Shown piece by piece: positions 40,162 to 47,333 of a DNA stretch of 64,000 nt; within the stretch, counting starts at the first letter, position 1; each line of letters starts with the position of its first letter. A program made the translations under genes and the position numbers. The DNA lies in assembly GCF_014201095.1 (NCBI RefSeq), contig NZ_JACHDN010000001.1, positions 1,612,001-1,676,000 of the forward strand, written 5' to 3'. Below the pieces are notes generated by a model. That model was not told where the DNA came from, searched no databases, and saw only the letters and a list, made by a program, of their open reading frames with translations. Origin of the DNA: Cellulomonas hominis. GTDB lineage: Bacteria > Actinomycetota > Actinomycetes > Actinomycetales > Cellulomonadaceae.

Positions 40162-40667
40162 GCCGTCTCCTCCCGGTGCAGCAGCACGCCCGTGCCGCCG
40201 TCGAACTCGATGCCCGCGTACGTCGCCGCCCGCCCGGCCTCACGGAACCCGTGCCGCGCGTGCAGGGCGAGCGACGGGGCGTTGCGCGCGTTCACCACGC
40301 TCCGCACGTCGCCGTCGGCCCGGTCCAGCAGGCCGGCCAGCAGCCGCGACCCGGTGCCGGTGCGCCACCGCGCGGGGTGCACGGTCAGCGCGGACACGTA
40401 GGTGCCGTCCGGGGCGTCGTCGTACCCGGACCAGCGTGCCAGCATCGCCCAGCCGACGACGACCCCGCCGCGGTCCGCGACCAGGACGGTGCGCCCGGGG
40501 TCGGCCGCCCACGCGGCGACGCGGTCGGCGAACCCGCCGGGCAGCGCGCCCCGGGTGGCGGCCACGGCGGCGACGCCGGGGACGTCCGCGGTGCGGGCCG
40601 CCCGGACGCGCACGGCGGGGTCGGGCGTGCCGTGCGCGGCGGGGTCGGGGGCGGCGAACAGGGGCAC
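40158..40667 (-). CDS. GNAT-family N-acetyltransferase
   Basis: A 169-residue acetyltransferase. It has VRVRAARTADVPGVAAVA at the start, VVGWAMLARWSGYDDAPDGTYVSALTVHPARWRTGTGSRLLAGLLD in the middle (motif A piece RTGTGSRLLAGLL, the acetyl-CoA loop) and VNARNAPSLALHARHGFREAG at the end. This resembles phosphinothricin-type acetyltransferases. The start is uncertain: the GTG at 40667 is chosen because the core begins 20 residues later. It precedes the phosphatase gene in the same direction. Confidence 0.82.
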   Translation of the reverse strand: MPLFAAPDPAAHGTPDPAVRVRAARTADVPGVAAVAATRGALPGGFADRVAAWAADPGRTVLVADRGGVVVGWAMLARWSGYDDAPDGTYVSALTVHPARWRTGTGSRLLAGLLDRADGDVRSVVNARNAPSLALHARHGFREAGRAATYAGIEFDGGTGVLLHREETA

Positions 40668-40704
40668 GGCGCCATCGTGGCACCGACGACGGCCCGTTCC
40701 GTCA

Positions 40705-40722
40705 GTACACGACACCGTGTAC
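40705..40722. promoter_or_regulatory. ArsR-type operator over the promoter
   Basis: GTACACG-ACAC-CGTGTAC is an inverted repeat with 7-base arms. It overlaps the -10 box TACCGT (40720-40725), which ends seven bases before the GTG start at 40733. The regulator should therefore block a leaderless promoter when metal is absent. Confidence 0.8.
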
Positions 40723-40732
40723 CGTCCGGGGC

Positions 40733-41062
40733 GTGGAGACGGTCACCCTCACGCACACCGCGGCGCTCGCCCGGCTCGGCCACGCACTGTCCGACGAGAC
40801 CCGCGCCCGCGTCCTGCTCGCCCTGCGCGAGGCGCCCGCGTGCCCGTCCGACCTGGCCGACGCGCTCGGCGTCTCCCGCCAGGTGATGTCGAACCAGCTC
40901 GCCTGCCTGCGCGGCTGCGGGCTGGTCGAGTCGGTCCGCGAGGGCCGGCGCACCTGGTACCGGCTCGCGGACGGGCACCTGGCCCCGGCGCTCGGCGACC
41001 TGCTCACCCTGGTCCTCGCGGTCGACCCGGAGTGCTGCGGCCCCGACTGCGGGTGCGCGTGA
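40733..41062 (+). CDS. ArsR-family metal-responsive repressor
   Basis: A 109-residue winged-helix repressor. It has RLGHALSDETRARVLLALREAPACPSDLADALGVSRQVMSNQLACLRGCGLVESVREGRRTWYRLADGHL (in part CPSDLADALGVSRQVMSNQ) and a Cys-rich C-terminus DPECCGPDCGCA that can bind soft metal ions, like CmtR or ArsR proteins. The gene is leaderless, with its operator over the promoter. It overlaps the next gene, a CDF transporter, by GTGA, so it probably controls its own efflux pump in response to Cd, Pb, Zn or Co. Confidence 0.92.
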   Translation: METVTLTHTAALARLGHALSDETRARVLLALREAPACPSDLADALGVSRQVMSNQLACLRGCGLVESVREGRRTWYRLADGHLAPALGDLLTLVLAVDPECCGPDCGCA

Positions 41063-41706
41063 CCGGGCTCGCGGCCGACCGCCGGGCCGTGCTGCGGCGG
41101 CGCATCCGCTGGGTCGTCGCGGCGACCATCGGCTACAACGTCGTGGAGGCCGTCGTCGCACTGGCGGCCGGGCGGGCGGCGTCGTCGTCCGCGCTGATCG
41201 GCTTCGGGCTGGACTCCCTCGTCGAGGTGCTGTCCGCCGCCGCGGTCGCCTGGCAGTTCGCGGCGCCCGACCCTGAGGCCCGCGAGCGCACGGCGATGCG
41301 GTTGATCGCCGTGTCGTTCCTCGGGCTGGCCGCGTTCGTCACCGTCGACGCCGGCCGCGCCCTGCTGGTCGGCGCCGAGCCGGAGCACTCGACCGTCGGC
41401 ATCGTGCTGGCCGCCGTCAGCCTGCTGGTGATGCCCGGGCTGTCGTGGTTCGAGCGGCGCACGGGACGGGAGCTCGGGTCCGCGTCCGCCGTCGCCGACT
41501 CGCACCAGACGCTCATCTGCTCGTACCTGTCGGCGGCGCTCCTGGCCGGGCTCGTGCTGAACGGCGCGCTCGGCTGGTGGTGGGCGGACCCGGTCGCGGC
41601 GCTGGTCATCGCGGGGTTCGCGGTCCGGGAGGGCCTCGAGGCGTGGAACGGCGACGCGTGCGGCACGCCGCTCGCGGAGATCGTCGGCGGGGAGGACCGC
41701 GGCTGA
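41059..41706 (+). CDS. Cation diffusion facilitator family transporter
   Basis: A 215-residue membrane protein with about six helices. IGFGLDSLVEVLSAAAVAWQF is the metal-site helix of CDF proteins, and ASAVADSHQTLICSYLSAALL carries the paired Asp/His of the second metal helix. The C-terminal cytoplasmic domain is absent, as in the short actinobacterial branch. The GTG at 41059 overlaps the repressor stop. It probably exports a divalent metal ion in exchange for protons. Confidence 0.87.
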   Translation: MTGLAADRRAVLRRRIRWVVAATIGYNVVEAVVALAAGRAASSSALIGFGLDSLVEVLSAAAVAWQFAAPDPEARERTAMRLIAVSFLGLAAFVTVDAGRALLVGAEPEHSTVGIVLAAVSLLVMPGLSWFERRTGRELGSASAVADSHQTLICSYLSAALLAGLVLNGALGWWWADPVAALVIAGFAVREGLEAWNGDACGTPLAEIVGGEDRG

Positions 41707-41776
41707 CCTGCCGCGCCGCCGTCCGGCGACTACCGTCGCTGCCAGCCGCACCCCACCCGCGACCGAGGAGCGAGGC

Positions 41777-42661
41777 ATGGACGACGAGCTGATCGTGGTG
41801 ACCGGCGCCTCCGGGCGGATCGGCCGGCGGCTCGCCGTCCGGCTGGCGGCCGAGGGAGCGCACCAGCGCCTCGTCGTCCGGTCAGCCGACCGCGCGCCCG
41901 CGCTGCCCGGCACGGAGACCGAGGTCGCCCTCAGCCCCGGCTACGCCGACGTCGCGTCGATGCGGGCGGCGTTCGCCGGCGCGGGGACGGTGTTCCTCGT
42001 GTCGGGCCGGGAGTCCGCGGACCGGGTGACCGAGCACCGCGCGGCCGTCGACGCGGCGGTGGACGCCGGGGTCGAGCGGATCGTCTACCTGTCCTTCATG
42101 GGTGCCGCACCGGACGCGACGTTCACCTTCGCGCGCGACCACTGGGCCACCGAGGAGCACATCCGCGCGTCCGGGCTGCGGTTCACGTTCCTGCGCGACT
42201 GCCTCTACCACGACGCGATCGTGCGGTTCGTCGGCGAGGACGGGGTGATCCGCGGGCCGGCGGGCGACGGGGCGGTCGCGGCCGTGGCCCACGACGACGT
42301 CGCGGACGTCGCGACGGCCGTGCTGCTGGACGCCCGGGAGCGCGCGCACGACGGCCAGGCGTACGACGTCACCGGGCCCACCGCGTACACGCTGACCGAG
42401 GCGGCGCAGGTGCTGTCCGGCGCGACCGGCCGGGAGATCCGGTACGAGCCGGAGACGCCGACCGAGGCGTACGCGTCGCGCGCGCGGTACGACGCGGAGC
42501 CGTGGGAGGTCGAGGGATGGGTGACGTCATACGAGGCGATCGCCACCGGCGAGCTCGCCGCCACGTCCCCCACGGTCCGCCGCCTGTCGGGCCGCCCCGC
42601 GCAGTCGTTCCAGGAGTGGCTGACGGTCAACCCGGGCGAGTGGGCGCACCTGCGGGCGTGA
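41777..42661 (+). CDS. NmrA/SDR-like NAD(P)-binding protein
   Basis: A 294-residue Rossmann protein of the atypical short-chain dehydrogenase (NmrA-like) group. The motif VVTGASGRIGRRLAVRLA (7-24) begins the fold, followed by GAGTVFLVSGRE, GVERIVYLSFMGAAPDATF and the C-terminal YDVTGPTAYTLTEAAQVL. Lack of a clear YxxxK triad suggests a redox sensor or quinone-reductase-like role (QOR2-type) rather than a classical dehydrogenase. ATG 41777 follows GACCGAGGAGCGAGGC. The downstream gap 42662-42952 has only the palindromic element at 42683. Confidence 0.78.
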   Translation: MDDELIVVTGASGRIGRRLAVRLAAEGAHQRLVVRSADRAPALPGTETEVALSPGYADVASMRAAFAGAGTVFLVSGRESADRVTEHRAAVDAAVDAGVERIVYLSFMGAAPDATFTFARDHWATEEHIRASGLRFTFLRDCLYHDAIVRFVGEDGVIRGPAGDGAVAAVAHDDVADVATAVLLDARERAHDGQAYDVTGPTAYTLTEAAQVLSGATGREIRYEPETPTEAYASRARYDAEPWEVEGWVTSYEAIATGELAATSPTVRRLSGRPAQSFQEWLTVNPGEWAHLRA

Positions 42662-42682
42662 GCGCGCGCGGACGCCGGGGCG

Positions 42683-42751
42683 CGAGGTCGACGGTTTCGC
42701 GCGACACGCCGATGCGACACGCCGGGACCGCGTGCGGAACCGTCGACCTCG
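42683..42751. repeat. Intergenic palindromic element (GACACGCC family, copy 3)
   Basis: Outer arms of 14 perfect bases (CGAGGTCGACGGTT at 42683-42696 and its complement at 42738-42751) enclose two direct copies of GCGACACGCC (42701-42710, 42714-42723). Compared with copy 1 the arm sequence differs but pairing is kept. It lies between two convergent genes. The rest of 42752-42952 shows nothing. Confidence 0.8.
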
Positions 42752-42952
42752 GCGACGACGCCGCGCTGGCCGGCGGGGTCCGCGCGACGCGCGGGTGGGC
42801 GAGGGCGACGCACGACCTCCCCCGAGCGCCCGCCGCCCCCGCCGGTCCGGCCGCTGGCCGGGTCCCAGGATGCGGCGCCGACGTGGCCGGGTGGCGACGC
42901 CGCGGCGTCGCGCCGGTGAACCCCCGGCGGACAGGCGACGACCGCCCGCGCC

Positions 42953-43729
42953 TCAGCCCTTGCGGGCCGTCAGCACCAGGGGGCCGTCGGCGGTGATCGC
43001 GACGGTGTGCTCGGCGTGCGCGGCCCGGGAGCCGTCGGCGGTGCGGATGGTCCAGCCGTCGGGGTCGATGACGTAGCCGTCGCCGCCCGCCATGAACCAC
43101 GGCTCGATCGCGATCACCAGCCCCGGCCGGAGCTTGAGGCCGGAGCGCCGCCGCCCGAGGTTCGGGACGTGCGGGTCCTCGTGCATCGTCCGGCCGACCC
43201 CGTGCCCGCCGAAGTCCGCGTTGATCCCGAGCCCGGCGGCGCGGCCGACCTCGCCGATCGCCGCGGAGATGTCGCCCATCCGGTTCCCCGGCCGGGCCTG
43301 CGCGATGCCGGCCGCGAGCGCCTCCTCGGTGACCCGGATCAGCCGCTGCGACTCGGGGTCCGGCGTGCCGAGCTGGAACGTCAGCGCCGAGTCCGCGACC
43401 CAGCCGTTCACCTGCGCGGCGAAGTCGATGCTCAGCACGTCGCCGTCGGCGAGCACCCGGTCGGACGGCAGACCGTGCAGGGCGGCGTCGTTCACGCTGG
43501 TGCACAGGACGCCGGGGTACGGCATGGCGCCGAACGACGGGTGGTACCCGAGGTACACGGAGTGCGCCCCGGCCTCGTCGATCATCCGGTGCGCGTGCGC
43601 GTCCAGGTCCTTCAGGGTCATGCCCACGCGGGCGACGTCCTGCAGGCTGCTCAGCACGCGGGCGACGAACGCGCCCGCCGCCCGCATCGCATCGATCTCG
43701 CGGGGTGTCTTCAGCTCGACCACCCGCAC
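42953..43729 (-). CDS. map: Methionine aminopeptidase type I
   Basis: A 258-residue metalloprotease that removes the initiator methionine. Metal and catalytic residues: NDAALHGLPSD, the DVLSIDFAAQVNGWVADSALTF aspartates (in part VLSIDFAAQVNGWVADSALT), GGHGVGRTMHEDPHVPN, IAIEPWF and AHAEHTVAI. Length is normal for the short class. It begins MRVVELKTPREIDAMRAAGAFV. It lies four bases from the TetR gene's stop, on the same strand, and might share its transcript. Confidence 0.93.
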   Translation of the reverse strand: MRVVELKTPREIDAMRAAGAFVARVLSSLQDVARVGMTLKDLDAHAHRMIDEAGAHSVYLGYHPSFGAMPYPGVLCTSVNDAALHGLPSDRVLADGDVLSIDFAAQVNGWVADSALTFQLGTPDPESQRLIRVTEEALAAGIAQARPGNRMGDISAAIGEVGRAAGLGINADFGGHGVGRTMHEDPHVPNLGRRRSGLKLRPGLVIAIEPWFMAGGDGYVIDPDGWTIRTADGSRAAHAEHTVAITADGPLVLTARKG

Positions 43730-43732
43730 ACC

Positions 43733-44320
43733 CTAAGCGCGCGCGAGCGCCTCGACCCCGGCGACCAGCATGTCGACGAGCACCGCGAACGACCGGTCGA
43801 GGTCCTGCGGCAGCCGGAAGCCCCCGCCGAGCTCGAGCGTCACGAACCCGTGCACGCCCGCGCGCACCGCCCGGACGGCGTCGACGGCGCGGTCCTCCGG
43901 CAGGTCGAACCCGCGGAGCACCGCGGCCATGACGCCCACGACCTCCGCGCCGGCGGCGGCGAGGTCCGCGTCGGCGGGGTCGGCCGGGTCGGCGGCGACC
44001 TGCACGGCGGCGTAGCGGCCGGGGTGCGCGTGCGCGAAGTCCCGCATCGCGCTGGCCAGCGCCCGCACGGCCTCGGGGCCGGACCGCCCGAGCGACGCCC
44101 GGACCACCGCCTCCGTGAGGTCGCGCACCGCGAGGACGGCCACCTCCCGGCGCAGGGCGGCGAGCGAGCCGACGTGCTTGTAGAGGCTGGGCGTCGCGAC
44201 GCCGGCCTCGGCGGCGACCTTCGCCAGCGTGAGGTCGGCGAACCCGGTGGGGCCGCCGGCGTCGACCAGGTCGAGGGCGATCCGGGTCACCGCCTCGGCG
44301 GACAGCCCGGCCCTAGCCAC
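43733..44320 (-). CDS. TetR-family regulator with WHG-type C-terminus
   Basis: A 195-residue TetR repressor. The helix-turn-helix reads FADLTLAKVAAEAGVATPSLYKHVGSLAAL (in part KVAAEAGVATPSLYKHVGS). The C-terminal domain contains AVRAGVHGFVTLELGGGF, typical of the WHG (TetR_C_33) subgroup. The GTG at 44320 overlaps the stop of the upstream hydrolase gene by eight bases, so both come from one transcript. A 17-base palindrome at 45173-45189 before the hydrolase is the likely operator and would give autoregulation. Confidence 0.88.
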   Translation of the reverse strand: MARAGLSAEAVTRIALDLVDAGGPTGFADLTLAKVAAEAGVATPSLYKHVGSLAALRREVAVLAVRDLTEAVVRASLGRSGPEAVRALASAMRDFAHAHPGRYAAVQVAADPADPADADLAAAGAEVVGVMAAVLRGFDLPEDRAVDAVRAVRAGVHGFVTLELGGGFRLPQDLDRSFAVLVDMLVAGVEALARA

Positions 44321-45164
44321 GGGCGTCCGCCGGGGCGACGCGGGCCAGGTGCGCGAGCACCGCGTCAGCGACGACCTCGGGGGTCTGGTGCTGCGGGTAG
44401 TGCCCGGCGTCCGGGACCAGCAGCGTCCGGGCGCCGAGGGTCTCGCCGATCCAGGCGAGCTCGGCCGCGGGGTCGCGCCAGTCCGGGTCGAGCGCGCCGA
44501 CGACGGCGAGCGCGGGCGCCTGCACCCGCGGGAGCCGCGGCTCGACGACCGCGTGCGTCAGCTGGAGCGTGAGCCGGCGGAACGCCCGGAGGTACCCGGG
44601 GCGGCGCAGGCTCGCGCGGATCGCGGCGGCGTGCGCGCCGAGCCGGCCGGACCGGCGGCCCCTGTTCAGCGTCGTGTAGTACCAGGCCCACGCGGTGGCG
44701 CCCCACGGCCGGGCGAGCAGCACCCGGTAGACGACGCCGAGCAGCGCCCGCTGCCCCGCACCGCCCGCGGGGTCGCGCAGGAAGGGGCTGAGCAGCACGA
44801 GCGCGCGGACGAGGTCCGGCCGGTCGGCCGCGAGCACCGCGGCGGCCGACGCGCCCATCGAGTTCCCCACGACGACCGCGGGCCCGGCGCCGAGGTGCTC
44901 GACCAGGGCGGCGACGTCCGCGGCGGTGGCCTCGTCGCCGGAGGTGGTGAAGCCCGCCGAGGAGTCGCCGTGCCCGCGGAGGTCGGTGGTGACGACGCGG
45001 TACCCGGCGGCGAGCAGGGCCGCGCGGAGCTCGTCGTAGGTGGAGCGGAGGTCGCCCATGCCGGGGACCGCCACGACCAGGGGACCGGAGCCCGCGTCGT
45101 CGTACGCCAGCGCGCCCTCCGGACGCCGCAGGTGGTGCGTCTGCCGTGCAGCCGATGTGTCCAT
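44313..45164 (-). CDS. Alpha/beta hydrolase
   Basis: A 283-residue alpha/beta hydrolase. The fold starts PLVVAVPGMGDLRSTYDELRAAL. The catalytic nucleophile is in VVVGNSMGASAAAVLA (G-N-S-M-G), the acid is probably in VVGALDPDWRDP, and the histidine in VPDAGHYPQHQTPE. The substrate is unknown. ATG 45164 is chosen over ATG 45191 because the longer form would start inside the TetR operator. It is the first gene of a two-gene operon with the TetR regulator. Confidence 0.85.
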   Translation of the reverse strand: MDTSAARQTHHLRRPEGALAYDDAGSGPLVVAVPGMGDLRSTYDELRAALLAAGYRVVTTDLRGHGDSSAGFTTSGDEATAADVAALVEHLGAGPAVVVGNSMGASAAAVLAADRPDLVRALVLLSPFLRDPAGGAGQRALLGVVYRVLLARPWGATAWAWYYTTLNRGRRSGRLGAHAAAIRASLRRPGYLRAFRRLTLQLTHAVVEPRLPRVQAPALAVVGALDPDWRDPAAELAWIGETLGARTLLVPDAGHYPQHQTPEVVADAVLAHLARVAPADARG

Positions 45165-45172
45165 AGCCGTCA

Positions 45173-45189
45173 GGCTAATGCTATTAGCC
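45173..45189. promoter_or_regulatory. Probable TetR operator
   Basis: GGCTAAT-GCT-ATTAGCC has 7-base perfect arms and lies nine bases before the hydrolase start, between divergent genes. On the leftward strand it contains TAGCAT, a possible -10 box. Repressors of the WHG branch commonly bind CTAATG-type palindromes. Confidence 0.75.
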
Positions 45190-45215
45190 ATCGCCGGCAA
45201 GACCCGGGGTCTGCG

Positions 45216-45809
45216 ATGCTCGGCGACGTGCAGCACGACCTCACGCTGACCGGCCACGGCGTCCGCCTCGTCCCCCTCGCCCCCGAGCACGCGCCCGGCC
45301 TCGCCGCGTTCGTCGACGCCCGGGTCTGGGCCGGGATGTCCTCCGCGCTCCCGGTCGGCGACGACGCGTGGCTGGCCGAGGTGGAGTCCGCGCGCGCCGC
45401 GCCCGGTCGGCTGGCGTTCGCCGCGCTCGACGCCGCGACCGGGGAGGTCCGGGGCAGCACGTCGTTCTACGACTGGGACCCGCGGATCCGGCGGGTCGAG
45501 ATCGGGCACACCTACTTCGCGCCGCGCTGGTGGGGGACCGACAACAACCCGGCCTGCAAGCTGCTCATGCTGCGCCACGCCTTCCAGACCTGGGGCTGCG
45601 CCCGGGTGGCGCTGCGGGCGGACAGCCGGAACACCCGGTCGATCGGGGCGATCACGCGACTCGGCGCCGCGCCGGAGGGCGTGCTGCGGAACCACCGCCT
45701 GGTCCCCGACGGCACCCGCGGGGACACGGCGTACTTCTCGATCCTGCCGGAGGAGTGGCCGGCGGTCCGCGACGCCCTGGTCGCGCGGCTGGCGGGCGCC
45801 CGCTCCTGA
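45216..45809 (+). CDS. GNAT-family acetyltransferase, RimJ/RimL-like
   Basis: A 197-residue acetyltransferase of the RimJ/RimL type. LTGHGVRLVPLAPEHAPGLAAF opens the fold, VEIGHTYFAPRWWGTDNNPACKLLMLRHAFQTWGCARVAL is the cofactor region (in part RRVEIGHTYFAPRWWGT), and NTRSIGAITRLGAAPEGVLRNH ends motif B. These enzymes acetylate amino groups of proteins or small molecules. ATG 45216 is used; the GTG at 45228 is possible. Its stop codon lies inside a half copy of the CGAGATCGG element (45807-45820). Confidence 0.85.
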   Translation: MLGDVQHDLTLTGHGVRLVPLAPEHAPGLAAFVDARVWAGMSSALPVGDDAWLAEVESARAAPGRLAFAALDAATGEVRGSTSFYDWDPRIRRVEIGHTYFAPRWWGTDNNPACKLLMLRHAFQTWGCARVALRADSRNTRSIGAITRLGAAPEGVLRNHRLVPDGTRGDTAYFSILPEEWPAVRDALVARLAGARS

Positions 45810-45820
45810 CCGATCTCGGC
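45807..45820. repeat. Half copy of the CGAGATCGG element
   Basis: TGACCGATCTCGGC at the end of the acetyltransferase gene matches the units at 16701 and 51406 and includes the stop codon. Only one unit is present. Confidence 0.5.
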
Positions 45821-45911
45821 GCGCCAGCGGCCGGGGCGGGAGCGGCCGGGGCGGGCGCCGCGCGGCGCGGGGCCGGCCGGGCGAGCGAGCGGCGGGCGGC
45901 GGCGGGGCGCG

Positions 45912-46131
45912 GGCAGGGAACAGCCCGTGGGCCGGGTCCCCTGTCGGGGGCCCTGCCGCGAAGGACGAGGTCGCGGCTCCCACGGGCTGCGGTGACTGCC
46001 GGAGATTCGCTCGTCGCCCTGCCGGTGGGACCGGCGGAGCAGGCGAACGGATCGAGCAATCCGTCCGATGTGCTCGGGCGACTAGCGGACAGTCACCTCA
46101 CGCGTCCGGAAAGACTTCATGTCTCGGACCA
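45912..46131 (-). ncRNA. Highly structured intergenic RNA candidate, unknown class
   Basis: The gap 45810-46243 carries three nested structures. Domain 1 is an 11-bp stem (CAGCCCGTGGG 45921-45931 with 45979-45989) enclosing two hairpins, GGGTCCCC/GGGGGCCC (45934-45953) and GCCGCG/CGCGGC (45955-45977). Domain 2 is closed by GGTGACTG/CAGTCACC (45991-45998 with 46090-46097) and GTCGCCC/GGGCGAC (46013-46019 with 46076-46082). It encloses hairpins GCCGGT/ACCGGC and CGAGCAATC/GATGTGCTCG. Domain 3 is GTCCG/CGGAC around AGAC/GTCT (46105-46129). The strand is uncertain: the mini-ORF favours the leftward strand, while one G-U pair in domain 1 favours the rightward. No known RNA family was recognised. 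Confidence 0.5.
46082..46120 (-). CDS. 12-codon ORF with a perfect Shine-Dalgarno sequence
   Basis: The leftward strand reads AAGGAGGTGG (46139-46130), the full complement of the 16S 3' tail, about nine bases before an ATG that opens the peptide MKSFRTREVTVR and stops at TAG. The start codon sits in the five-base loop of a hairpin (GTCCG-AGAC / GTCT-CGGAC). Codons TCT, CGT and ACT are rare for this genome. No gene follows on this strand; the structured domains do. It could be a conserved micro-protein or a regulatory leader peptide. I do not recognise it. Confidence 0.5.
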   Translation of the reverse strand: MKSFRTREVTVR

Positions 46132-46243
46132 CCTCCTTCCCGTGTTCCTCGACCGTACGTCCGCCGCGCGGGGCCGGCCACCGAATTTCGCCGACGGCGT
46201 GCGCGGCCGGAACAACGACGCCCCGGACCCGGTTGCGCCGGGC

Positions 46244-46879
46244 ATGACCACGATCGGATTCATCGGCTCCGGCCACGTCGGCGGCACCCTCGCGCGGCTG
46301 GCCGTGGAGCACGGCCACGCGGCGGTCGTCAGCAACTCGCGCGGCCCGCACACCCTGGTCGACCTGGTGGCGGACCTCGGCGACGGCGCCCGTGCCGGCA
46401 CCGCGGACGAGGCGGCGGCGGACGGCGACGTGGTCGTCGTGACCGTCCCGTTCAAGGCCTACCGGGACGTCCCGGCGGCCCCGCTCGCCGGCAAGGTCGT
46501 CATCGACACGAACAACTACTACTGGGAGCGCGACGGCCACGTGGCCGAGCTCGACGAGGGGGCGACGACCAGCGCCGAGCTGCTCGCGGACCACCTCGGG
46601 GGCGCGCGCGTCGTCAAGGCGTTCAACCACATCACCTCCGCGGACCTCGGCTCGCGCGGGACCCCCGCGGGGACGCCCGGGCGCCGGGCGCTCGCCATCG
46701 CGGGGGACGACGCCGAGGCCAAGGCGGTCGTCGCCGGGCTCATCGACCGGTGGGGGTTCGACGTGGTCGACGCCGGGCCGCTCGCGGAGGGCTGGCGGTT
46801 CCAGCGGGACATGCCGGCGTACGGGCCGGACCTGGACGCGGACGGGCTGCGGGAGGCGCTCGCACAGGCGCAGCGCTGA
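46244..46879 (+). CDS. NADPH-dependent F420 reductase-like oxidoreductase
   Basis: A 211-residue Rossmann protein of the NADP-oxidoreductase coenzyme F420-dependent (NpdG-like) family. It opens TTIGFIGSGHVGGTLARLAVEHGHAAVVSNSRGP (in part IGFIGSGHVGGTLARLAVEHG). VVVVTVPFKAYRDVP, VIDTNNYYWERDGH, ARVVKAFNHI and the C-terminal FQRDMPAYGPDLD follow. The family binds NADP(H) and transfers hydride to F420 or related acceptors; here the true substrate is unknown. ATG 46244 has a weak ribosome binding site. It lies immediately downstream of the structured region on the opposite strand from the micro-ORF. Confidence 0.82.
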   Translation: MTTIGFIGSGHVGGTLARLAVEHGHAAVVSNSRGPHTLVDLVADLGDGARAGTADEAAADGDVVVVTVPFKAYRDVPAAPLAGKVVIDTNNYYWERDGHVAELDEGATTSAELLADHLGGARVVKAFNHITSADLGSRGTPAGTPGRRALAIAGDDAEAKAVVAGLIDRWGFDVVDAGPLAEGWRFQRDMPAYGPDLDADGLREALAQAQR

Positions 46880-46889
46880 TCCCCCGGGC

Positions 46890-47324
46890 TCAGTCCAGGC
46901 AGAACTCGTTCCCCTCGACGTCCTGCATCACGATGCAGGACTCGTCGACGCCGTCCGCCGGCATGACCCGCACCTGCCGCGCGCCGAGCGCGCTCAGCCG
47001 GGCGGACTCGGCCTCGAGGGCGGCGAGCCGCTCCGCGCCGGCCAGCCCGGTGCCGACCCGGACGTCCAGGTGCAGGCGGTTCTTCACGACCTTGCCCTCG
47101 GGGACGCGCTGGAAGAACAGCCGCGGCCCGGCCCCGGTGGGGTCCTGGCAGGCGAACGCGGAGCCCTGGTGCTCGGGCGGCAGGGAGCGGTCGAACGCGT
47201 CCCACGAGTCGAACCCCGGCGGTGGCGGCGGGACGACGTAGCCGAGCACCTCGCACCAGAAGAGCGCGACCCGCTCCGGGTCGGCGCAGTCGAACGTGAC
47301 CTGGACCTGCCGCACGGCTCCCAT
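46890..47324 (-). CDS. VOC-family glyoxalase-like protein
   Basis: A 144-residue protein of the vicinal oxygen chelate/glyoxalase superfamily with two beta-alpha-beta-beta-beta modules. Segments QVQVTFDCADPERVALFWCEVLGY, GPRLFFQRVPEGK, NRLHLDVRVG and the C-terminal MQDVEGNEFCLD mark the family. This subfamily (glyoxalase-like domain) is usually of unknown function. It converges on the F420-reductase-like gene with an 11-base gap. Confidence 0.83.
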   Translation of the reverse strand: MGAVRQVQVTFDCADPERVALFWCEVLGYVVPPPPPGFDSWDAFDRSLPPEHQGSAFACQDPTGAGPRLFFQRVPEGKVVKNRLHLDVRVGTGLAGAERLAALEAESARLSALGARQVRVMPADGVDESCIVMQDVEGNEFCLD

Positions 47325-47333
47325 CCGGCCACC

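Noticed and set aside
45652..46059. 135-codon leftward frame downstream of the micro-ORF
   Set aside because: Pro/Ala/Arg-rich composition with no recognisable domain, antisense to the acetyltransferase; the start has no ribosome binding site.
46042..46076. Pseudoknot between loop CGAGCA of the CGGAT hairpin and TGCTCG
   Set aside because: The same bases form a simpler nine-pair hairpin (CGAGCAATC with GATGTGCTCG), so a pseudoknot is not needed.
46118..46140. Rightward strand reads ACCACCTCCTTCC, close to the 3' end of 16S rRNA
   Set aside because: No further 16S similarity upstream; the complementary reading as a Shine-Dalgarno sequence before an ORF explains it better.
45368..46879. Single 503-codon rightward frame covering the acetyltransferase end, the structured gap and the F420-reductase-like gene
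   Set aside because: Two unrelated families would be joined through a structured intergenic stretch; the second protein has its own start at 46244.
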